From the NCBI RefSeq assembly GCF_007741475.1, contig NZ_CP036261.1:7193798-7257797 (forward strand): 64,000 nucleotides of DNA. Reading direction: 5' to 3'. Within the stretch, counting starts at the first letter, position 1. Each line of letters starts with the position of its first letter. The notes under the pieces were generated by a model, which saw only the letters and a program-made list of their open reading frames with translations, did not search any database and had not been told where the DNA came from. This DNA is from Rosistilla ulvae (GTDB taxonomy: Bacteria > Planctomycetota > Planctomycetia > Pirellulales > Pirellulaceae). Shown piece by piece: positions 58,018 to 64,000 of this stretch. The translations under genes and the position numbers were made by a program.

Positions 58018-58215
58018 TCGAGGTGACGGGAGTGTTGTAGCACTGCCCGTGAACAGGGAACTCCGGTGAAATTCCGGGACGGTCCGGCCGCTGTATGTCA
58101 CTGGCAACCTCAATCGGGTTGCGTCGATTGCTTCTTCTTTTTAGCCATTGCTCGGTTTGCGAGTGAGAAGGCGTGGAGCTATCGAAACGGTGGTGAGTCA
58201 GAAGACCTACCTCGA
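58018..58215 (+). promoter_or_regulatory. Cobalamin (B12) riboswitch
   Basis: Conserved cobalamin-aptamer parts appear in order. The P1 stem is TCGAGGT (58018-58024) paired with ACCTCGA (58209-58215). The core GGGAACTCCGGTGAAATTCC at 58056-58075 is followed by CCGGCCGCTGTA, and the B12 box AGTCAGAAGACCTACCT is near 58196-58212. The aptamer senses adenosylcobalamin and normally represses downstream genes by terminator formation or ribosome-site sequestration. The next genes are all for cobalamin synthesis or import, which confirms the assignment. The expression platform should lie within 58216-58398. Confidence 0.92.
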
Positions 58216-58398
58216 TCTAGACGATTCTGTGCCTTCTCGGATTGAGGCGGTTGTCGCGATCGAATGTCATCCCATTCGATCGGAATGATTTTCTTGCAGT
58301 GACCAATTTGGCGTACAGCCCATCCTCGTCTCTCATCCGCTGCGCTATCGAGCGCGATGGCAAGAGTGCGGTTGTGGCCAACGACGCCCAAATCTCTT

Positions 58399-59454
58399 AT
58401 GCCCCATTCCATCAAACACGAGTTTTCGTACGCAGTTGCCCCAACCAGCCTCGCCAAAAATTCAAAACGCGGTTTCACGCTCGTTGAACTTTTGGTTGTG
58501 ATCAGCATCATCGGGGTCCTCGTCGGCCTGTTATTGCCTGCCGTCCAAGCAGCTCGCGAAGCTGCACGACGGATGTCATGCAGCAACAATCTAAAACAGA
58601 TCGGCCTCTCGCTTCACAACTATGAATCGGCGTTCCGAGTCTTCCCGTCCCAGTCGTCATCGCCGGGGCCGGGTGCAGAGTGGACGACGCAGCGGGGCAG
58701 CTGGTTCACGTCGATCCTTCCGTTCATCGAACAAGATGGACTCTTCAGTTCCTTCGACAGTGACTATCACTGGCACGCTCCGGAGAATCTCGAAGCGGTG
58801 TCGACGGAAGTCCCAATGCTTCGCTGCCCCTCGGCTCCCGATCGGACGGGGTTTGAGTGGACGGTGCTTGTCGATTACCCCAACGGTTCGTCGACCTATT
58901 CGCTTACCGCGAGAGACACCTATTACGGTGCCACCACCGACTACGCCAACGTCGGCGGTGTCGGATCGCAGCTGAGTGCAACGCTTCCACCACAGCAGCA
59001 ACTCTCCGACCCAAGCAACTGCGGCGTGCTCAAATCAACCGCCGTACGCTTGGCTGAAATCATTGACGGCTTGTCCAACACCGTCTTGCTGGTGGAGTGT
59101 GCCGGGCGGCCTGTGCTGTACCAAAAGGGACGTGCGGTACCCGACGGTGTCACTCCCAAAACATGGAGCGGAAGCTCCAGCGTGACGCGGCCCCTGCCGA
59201 CCGGTGGCGTCTGGGCCAGCCACAACAAAGGGTTCCTAGTGTACGGATCCCAACCCGATGGCAACACCGCGATTCGTCCCGGTCTGTGTAGCGTGAATTG
59301 CAGCAACGACAACGAGGTCTATGCGTTCCATCCCGGCGGAGCCAATGTTTTAATGTCCGATGGGGCGGTGCGGTTTATAAGCGAATCGCTCCCGATCGAG
59401 CAGCTTGTCGCGTTGGTCAGCCGCAATGGGCGGGAGGTCGTTTCGATTGACTGA
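58399..59454 (+). CDS. DUF1559 prepilin-like protein, first gene of B12 operon
   Basis: 351 residues from ATG 58399; an ATG at 58357 adds 14 residues. The prepilin leader ends NSKRG before FTLVELLVVISIIGVLVGLL, the type IV pilin N-terminal helix, then VQAAREAARRMSCSNNLKQIGLSLHNYESAF, the DUF1559 hallmark. The C-terminus is the typical beta-rich domain ending with FHPGGANVLMSDGAVRFIS. DUF1559 proteins are massively expanded in planctomycetes and thought to be surface pseudopilins. This one sits between a B12 riboswitch and cobQ, and its stop overlaps the cobQ start, so it may bind or move corrinoids across the outer envelope. This role is hypothesis. Confidence 0.9.
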   Translation: MPHSIKHEFSYAVAPTSLAKNSKRGFTLVELLVVISIIGVLVGLLLPAVQAAREAARRMSCSNNLKQIGLSLHNYESAFRVFPSQSSSPGPGAEWTTQRGSWFTSILPFIEQDGLFSSFDSDYHWHAPENLEAVSTEVPMLRCPSAPDRTGFEWTVLVDYPNGSSTYSLTARDTYYGATTDYANVGGVGSQLSATLPPQQQLSDPSNCGVLKSTAVRLAEIIDGLSNTVLLVECAGRPVLYQKGRAVPDGVTPKTWSGSSSVTRPLPTGGVWASHNKGFLVYGSQPDGNTAIRPGLCSVNCSNDNEVYAFHPGGANVLMSDGAVRFISESLPIEQLVALVSRNGREVVSID

Positions 59455-61018
59455 TCCGCCGCAAGCCAAAGTGTTGATGGTCGTGGGAACCAGTTCGTCG
59501 GCGGGCAAGAGCCTGTTGACGGCTGCGATCTGCCGTTGCTTCGCTCGACGCGGTTTGCGCGTCGCACCGTTCAAATCGCAGAACATGTCCAACAACGCAG
59601 CGGTCTGCAGCGGCGGAGGCGAAATCGGCAGGTCGCAAGCGTTGCAGGCGATTGCCGCGGGCGTGGCACCCAGCTTGGACATGAACCCGGTTTTATTGAA
59701 ACCCGAAGGGCAGACCCGTTCGCAAGTTGTGGTCAATGGCCAGCCGACGCAAACGCGTGAGGCGACCGATTACTTTCAACGCCGCGAACAATTGTGGCCC
59801 ATCGTCACATCGGCTCTCGACCGACTGCGGGCCAACAACGATGTTGTCGTGATCGAAGGGGCTGGCAGTCCGGTAGAGTTGAATTTGGCGGGCGTCGAAC
59901 TGGTCAACATGTCGGTTGCCCGCTACTGCCAGGCTCCCGTCTTGCTGGTTGGCGACATCGAACGCGGCGGAGTGTTCGCGCAATTGCTCGGCACGCTATG
60001 GCTTCTGTCTCCCGAGGATCGCGCACTGGTCCGTGGGCTGATCGTCAACAAGTTTCGGGGCGACCTTTCGCTCTTTGATTCGGGAGTGGAGATCCTGGAA
60101 CAGCGCGGGAAAGTTCCCGTGCTTGGCGTTCTCCCCTGGATCGGATCGCTGCACTTGCCCGAAGAAGATGCGGTGGCGCTGGACTGTCTGGCCCAGCCCA
60201 GCGATCCTCCAACCGAGACTGACGACGGGCGACGTGTCGACGTCGCGGTCATCCGCTTGCCTCACATCGCCAACTTCGACGACTTCGATCCGTTGGAAAC
60301 GGAACCCAACGTTCGGCTGCGCTACGTTCGCTCGTGCAGCGAACTGGGGGATCCCGATGTGGTGATTCTGCCCGGCACGAAGAACACCTTTGGCGATCTG
60401 AAATGGTTGCGCGACGTCGGGCTAGCCGATCGAGTGAAGCAATTGCCGGAAAAGGAAACGCACATCATCGGCATCTGTGGTGGCTATCAGATGCTGGGCC
60501 GACAGATCAACAATCCGCAAGGTCTGGAAGGCGGAGCGCATCGCGTCGAAGGCCTGGGACTGCTGGATGCCGAGACCACTTTCGGAGCGGCCAAACAGAC
60601 TCGCCAGGTTCGGTTTGAAGTCCTCGACGAATCGGTCGTCCAAGGGATGCAAGGACAGACAGTTGTCGGCTACGAAATTCACCACGGCCAAACAGCAACT
60701 CAATCCGCTTGGTTGAAAAAGACCGATGCCCAAGAACCTTCGGAAGCAGCGGGCGTGGTCGACGGTGCCAGCGCCGCCGGGGGCCGGATCTGGGGATGTT
60801 ATCTGCACGGTCTGTTCCACAACGATCCGTGGCGCAGCGCATTGTTGCGGAAACTAGGAATCTCGCCCGGCCCCGCTCAAGCCCTCTCATCGCACGACCA
60901 ACTGCAACACTCTCTCGATCGGCTCGCCAATGCCTTTGAGGCACACGTCGACTTTGATCGATTGATGGACATTGTGTTCGAATCCTCCCCTCCACAAGAG
61001 CCCCAACATGACGGATGA
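59447..61018 (+). CDS. cobQ: Adenosylcobyric acid synthase
   Basis: 523 residues from TTG 59447, chosen because GGGAGG at 59432-59437 lies 9 bases upstream and the sequence then starts TDPPQAKVLMVVGTSSS. It amidates cobyrinic acid diamide at four side chains using glutamine and ATP. The P-loop-like VVGTSSSAGKSLL is near residue 12 and PFKSQNMSNNA near residue 40. The glutaminase nucleophile is in IIGICGGYQMLG near residue 345, with His in GYEIHHG near residue 420 and GLFHND near residue 460. The stop overlaps cobO by 11 bases. Confidence 0.95.
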   Translation: MTDPPQAKVLMVVGTSSSAGKSLLTAAICRCFARRGLRVAPFKSQNMSNNAAVCSGGGEIGRSQALQAIAAGVAPSLDMNPVLLKPEGQTRSQVVVNGQPTQTREATDYFQRREQLWPIVTSALDRLRANNDVVVIEGAGSPVELNLAGVELVNMSVARYCQAPVLLVGDIERGGVFAQLLGTLWLLSPEDRALVRGLIVNKFRGDLSLFDSGVEILEQRGKVPVLGVLPWIGSLHLPEEDAVALDCLAQPSDPPTETDDGRRVDVAVIRLPHIANFDDFDPLETEPNVRLRYVRSCSELGDPDVVILPGTKNTFGDLKWLRDVGLADRVKQLPEKETHIIGICGGYQMLGRQINNPQGLEGGAHRVEGLGLLDAETTFGAAKQTRQVRFEVLDESVVQGMQGQTVVGYEIHHGQTATQSAWLKKTDAQEPSEAAGVVDGASAAGGRIWGCYLHGLFHNDPWRSALLRKLGISPGPAQALSSHDQLQHSLDRLANAFEAHVDFDRLMDIVFESSPPQEPQHDG

Positions 61019-61622
61019 AACCAACGAAGAACATCGCAAGCGGATGGTTCGGATCAACGAGATCAAAGATCGGCAACTAGCCAGCGCCACCAAGGAAAAG
61101 GGGCTGGTGATCGTTCACACCGGTGCGGGCAAAGGCAAGTCGACGGCAGCGTTTGGGATGGCGATTCGCGCCCTCGGCCAAGGCATGAAGGTCGGGATCG
61201 TGCAGTTCATCAAGGGCGCGATCCCAACGGGGGAAGCCGAATTCATCAAACAGATCTCCGCCACCGGCATGCCGATCGAAATGCACACGATGGGCGAAGG
61301 CTTCACTTGGAAGACTCAAGACCGCGAGCGCGATATCGCAACCGCGATGAAAGGCTGGGATCAGGCGGTCCAACTGATGCGCGACCCGTCGTTCGACCTG
61401 ATCGTGTTGGACGAATTAAACATCGCAACCAAATACGATTACGTCCCCGCGTCGGTGGTCGTCGACGAATTGTTGGCGAAGCGGCCGATGTTGCACGTTG
61501 TGGTGACCGGCCGCAACGCCAGTCCGGAACTGATCGAGATCGCCGATTTGGTATCGGAGATGAAGGTCATCAAACATCCGTATGCCCACGGCATCCAACC
61601 GCAACGTGGAGTCGAGTTTTAA
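61008..61622 (+). CDS. cobO: Cob(I)yrinic acid a,c-diamide adenosyltransferase
   Basis: 204 residues from ATG 61008. It transfers the adenosyl group of ATP to Co(I) of corrinoids. Walker A VIVHTGAGKGKSTAAFG is near residue 35, GIVQFIKGAIPTGE near residue 65, and the DELN-type Walker B LIVLDELNIATKYDY near residue 130; VVVTGRNASPELIEIADLV near residue 160 is family-typical. The length matches CobO/BtuR enzymes. It overlaps both neighbours, so all members of the operon should be translated together. Confidence 0.95.
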   Translation: MTDETNEEHRKRMVRINEIKDRQLASATKEKGLVIVHTGAGKGKSTAAFGMAIRALGQGMKVGIVQFIKGAIPTGEAEFIKQISATGMPIEMHTMGEGFTWKTQDRERDIATAMKGWDQAVQLMRDPSFDLIVLDELNIATKYDYVPASVVVDELLAKRPMLHVVVTGRNASPELIEIADLVSEMKVIKHPYAHGIQPQRGVEF

Positions 61623-62290
61623 TGTCGCAGGCTGTCGAGCAAGATCAATCTTCCGGGCCGGCCGGCTCGGTGACGCTGGTTCTCGGAGGCGTGCGGAGCG
61701 GCAAGAGTCGGTTTGCGCAAGACCTCGCCGCGCAAATCGGCGGCGCCGACGTGCTGTTTGTTGCCACCGCACAGGCTTCGTTTCAAGACCAGCCGGCCGA
61801 CGAAGAGATGACGCGCCGTATCGATCATCATCGGCGGTCGCGTCCGTCGGCGTGGTCAACGCTCGAGCAACCACGGGACGTGGGACAAGCGATCTTGCAG
61901 ACATCGCATCTGGCAAGCGTCGTGCTTGTCGATTGCTTGACCCTGTTGGTCAGCAACGTCATCTGCGACGGCGACCACTCAAAAAGTGGGCTCCACGATT
62001 TGGAAGCTCGCGTGATTGCGGAGGTCGATGCATTGATCCAGGTCGCTGCGAAACGACCGACACATTTGATCATCGTCTCGGGCGAAGTCGGTTGTGGAAT
62101 CGTCCCCGAACATCCACTGGGACGCACGTTTCGCGATCTGCTCGGCTTGGCGAACCAACGCCTCGCCGCCTCCGGCGCGACAACCTACTGGATGGTCGCC
62201 GGACTGGCGATCAACGCGACAGCGATTGCAGCGTCCCCCGAACACGCGGCTCAACAGATCAAGCATCTCGCCAACGGAGCAGCCCAATGA
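61622..62290 (+). CDS. cobU: Cobinamide kinase / cobinamide-phosphate guanylyltransferase
   Basis: 222 residues from ATG 61622, one base into the cobO stop codon. It phosphorylates adenosylcobinamide and transfers GMP to give AdoCbi-GDP for the nucleotide loop. The P-loop is VLGGVRSGKSRFAQ near residue 20. The RIDHHRRSRPSAWSTLE segment near residue 65 contains the conserved His for GMP attachment. VLVDCLTLLVSNV near residue 105 and VSGEVGCGIVPEHPLGRTFRDLLG near residue 160 are typical. Its stop overlaps the btuF-like gene by 4 bases. Confidence 0.94.
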   Translation: MSQAVEQDQSSGPAGSVTLVLGGVRSGKSRFAQDLAAQIGGADVLFVATAQASFQDQPADEEMTRRIDHHRRSRPSAWSTLEQPRDVGQAILQTSHLASVVLVDCLTLLVSNVICDGDHSKSGLHDLEARVIAEVDALIQVAAKRPTHLIIVSGEVGCGIVPEHPLGRTFRDLLGLANQRLAASGATTYWMVAGLAINATAIAASPEHAAQQIKHLANGAAQ

Positions 62291-63282
62291 ACCACGCTCA
62301 TCGTACGCTCCGATTTTGGTTGCTGCCTCTCCTAACGCTGCTCGCATTTGCCGCGGGCTGTCGCCAGGAAACGTCCAACACACACGAGACCTCGCCGTCG
62401 GCGAGCTTCCAAACGATTACCGATCGCCTGGATCGCGAAGTTCCCGTACAGCAACCCGCACAGCGAATCATTAGCCTCTCACCGGCGACCACGGAACTGT
62501 TGTTCGCTCTCGGACTCGGCGACTCGGTTGTCGGCGCAACCAAACATTGCAACTTCCCCCCCGCAGCACTCGAAATCCCACGCGTCGGCGGCGGCACGCT
62601 GGAGAGCATCAGCGCCGAAGTCATCGTCGCGGCTCAGCCGGACCTCGTACTTTGCAAATGGGACTATCATCAACCGTTGATCGAATCACTGGATCGGTTG
62701 CAGGTCCGATCGATGGCGATTGGTGCCAAGAATCTGCAGGAGTTGTTCGAAGAGGCGAGGTGGATCGGAAAGTTGACCGACCGCACCGCGGAGGCCGAAG
62801 CGTTGGTCAGCAGGATGCAAAACCAACAACAGCATCTGTTGAACGTCGTCTCGCGCGTCAAACACGATCCTCCGATCCGCGTCTTCTACGAAGTTTGGGA
62901 CGATCCATTGATGACCGCGGGACCGGATTCCTTTATCGACGAATTGCTGACGATGGCCGGGCTGCAAAACATCGTTTCCGACACGGCGGTTCGGTACCCA
63001 AGGATCAGTTCCGAAACGGTACTGCAAGGCGATCCCCAGTTGATCCTGGCACCAACAACCCATTTTGAGACCGTCGACCTCGCGGAGATTCGCTCCCGAC
63101 CGGGCTGGGATTTGATCACCGCCGTGACCAACCAGAGAATCTACTTGATCTCGGGCGACGAAATCTCTCGCTGTGGTCCGCGAGTTCTCGATGCGTTGGC
63201 AGAGATCATCGTGGCGGCATACCCCGAAACACGCGAGGACCTGCAGTTGGATGCAACCGACCAAACGAAGGTAGCACCCTAG
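62287..63282 (+). CDS. btuF: Corrinoid ABC transporter substrate-binding lipoprotein (BtuF-like)
   Basis: 331 residues. The lipoprotein signal LPLLTLLAFAAGC gives the lipidated Cys near residue 25. The mature part has the FecB/BtuF fold: QRIISLSPATTELLFALGLG near residue 65, DSVVGATKHCNFPP near residue 80 and PDLVLCKWDYHQPLIESL near residue 120. The C-terminal lobe ends SGDEISRCGPRVLDALAEI. It captures corrinoids in the periplasm for the BtuC permease whose gene follows directly. The riboswitch-controlled context makes corrinoid more likely than siderophore. Confidence 0.88.
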   Translation: MNHAHRTLRFWLLPLLTLLAFAAGCRQETSNTHETSPSASFQTITDRLDREVPVQQPAQRIISLSPATTELLFALGLGDSVVGATKHCNFPPAALEIPRVGGGTLESISAEVIVAAQPDLVLCKWDYHQPLIESLDRLQVRSMAIGAKNLQELFEEARWIGKLTDRTAEAEALVSRMQNQQQHLLNVVSRVKHDPPIRVFYEVWDDPLMTAGPDSFIDELLTMAGLQNIVSDTAVRYPRISSETVLQGDPQLILAPTTHFETVDLAEIRSRPGWDLITAVTNQRIYLISGDEISRCGPRVLDALAEIIVAAYPETREDLQLDATDQTKVAP

Positions 63283-64000
63283 ATGTCAGCTCGCTGGAAC
63301 ATCCTGTTTGCGTCGATCGTGATGCTAGTTGTGGCGGTTTGCGTCTGCCTCGTGGGAGCCACCTCGATCTCGCCAAGCGAACTGTTTGCTGCGGCGACCG
63401 GTGGAGCTAGCTTAAGCGAATCGGACCGCGCGATCTTGTTCCAACTGCGTCTGCCGCGAATCGTGGCTGCCGCATTTGTTGGCGGATCGCTTGCCGCAGC
63501 CGGTGTCGGATTTCAGGGACTGTTCCGCAACCCATTGGCCGAACCGTATGTGATCGGCGCATCGAGCGGGGCAGGGCTGGGGGTGGCGATCGTTGTGATC
63601 TGCGGCCTGCGGGCGTCGGTCTGGTCGATCGGGGCGGTCGCCTCGCTGGCGATGCTCGGTTCGGTCGGCGTCGTGATGTTGGTGTTGTTGGTCGGCGCGA
63701 TGATGCGATCGACATCGACGACCTCGCTGTTGCTGGCGGGAGTTGTGATCAGCAGCATGGTCAATGCGATCGTCTCGGCGCTGATGTTTTTGTTCGACCA
63801 GAAAGCGGTGGTGATCCTGTCGTGGTTGATGGGATCGCTTGCCAGCAGCCACTGGGGAACGGCGATCTTGGCGGGCACTTTGGGTGGCGCAGGGATGATC
63901 GGAATCGGTTTACTGTCGAGGCCTTTGGACGCATTCGCCTTGGGCGACACCGCATCGCAATCACTCGGATTGGACTTGTCCCGATTCCGCTGGTTGATCA
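63283..64000 (+). CDS. btuC: FecCD/BtuC-family permease, C-terminus outside window
   Basis: 239 residues visible; the stop is beyond the right edge. The FecCD permease motifs are clear: LRLPRIVAAAFVGGSLAAAGV near residue 55, GFQGLFRNPLAEPYVIGASSG near residue 77 and LLLAGVVISSMVNAIVSALM near residue 150, with about six hydrophobic helices in view out of the expected ten. It starts right after the btuF stop codon. It should form the inner-membrane corrinoid channel with an ATPase (btuD) encoded just outside. Confidence 0.92.
   Translation, partial: MSARWNILFASIVMLVVAVCVCLVGATSISPSELFAAATGGASLSESDRAILFQLRLPRIVAAAFVGGSLAAAGVGFQGLFRNPLAEPYVIGASSGAGLGVAIVVICGLRASVWSIGAVASLAMLGSVGVVMLVLLVGAMMRSTSTTSLLLAGVVISSMVNAIVSALMFLFDQKAVVILSWLMGSLASSHWGTAILAGTLGGAGMIGIGLLSRPLDAFALGDTASQSLGLDLSRFRWLI

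Noticed and set aside
58240-58398. Possible small gene between riboswitch and DUF1559 gene
   Set aside because: Open frames here are short, lack a ribosome site and fall in the expected expression platform.

Overview
The window reads as chromosomal DNA of a marine-type planctomycete, most likely family Pirellulaceae (Rhodopirellula / Roseimaritima / Rosistilla-like). The evidence is the company of families: a DUF1559 prepilin-like protein, a secreted sulfatase, a giant PVC-type haem-binding CxxCH protein with HEAT repeats fused to a neutral ceramidase domain, TadE/TadG-like proteins, long secreted proteins without recognisable function, frequent TTG/GTG starts, and moderately high GC. No rRNA, tRNA, insertion sequence, phage or CRISPR array was found. 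Genus-level placement is inference. || Layout. 1-5 kb: a TPR-like secreted protein running off the left edge, a coiled-coil protein, and a GspF-like membrane protein with a small anchored partner. 5-9 kb: an SLC13 permease and a sodium:solute symporter coupled to a DUF3311 protein. 9-16 kb: housekeeping genes (sthA, purM, a CdsA-like gene, tatD) and an ABC export-type ATPase/permease pair. 16-28.5 kb: a DapA-like aldolase, a Cys/Gly-rich secreted protein, a TadE-TadG(vWA)-TadE trio, a lone response regulator, dus, an alanine/glycine:cation symporter and a vWA protein. 28.5-40 kb: a glycosyltransferase, a sulfatase, a truncated duplicate of a PVC haem protein, an apparently foreign secreted gene, and the 1678-residue ceramidase/propeller/HEAT/haem protein. 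40-54 kb: a subtilisin-like protease with 47-residue tandem repeats, a PurF-type amidotransferase overlapping a C39-like membrane peptidase, lipA, a Tat-exported sugar-isomerase-like protein, a DEAD-box helicase and a ComM/YifB ATPase. 54-58 kb: a small accessory stretch with hypothetical proteins, a RES/Xre toxin-antitoxin pair in reversed order, and a frameshifted AlbA_2-domain remnant. 58-64 kb: a cobalamin riboswitch followed by a tightly overlapped run of DUF1559 gene, cobQ, cobO, cobU, btuF-like and btuC-like genes, the last cut by the right edge. || How the genes work together. The right end is a B12 salvage module: the riboswitch should sense adenosylcobalamin, BtuF/BtuC should import corrinoids across the inner membrane, CobO should adenosylate, and CobU/CobQ should carry out amidation and nucleotide-loop activation. 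The most unusual point is that its first gene encodes a type IV prepilin-like DUF1559 protein that overlaps cobQ. The second is the 1.07 kb ungapped direct duplication of a haem/HEAT module that brackets a compositionally different gene. Several families of short palindromic REP-like elements sit in the intergenic gaps.
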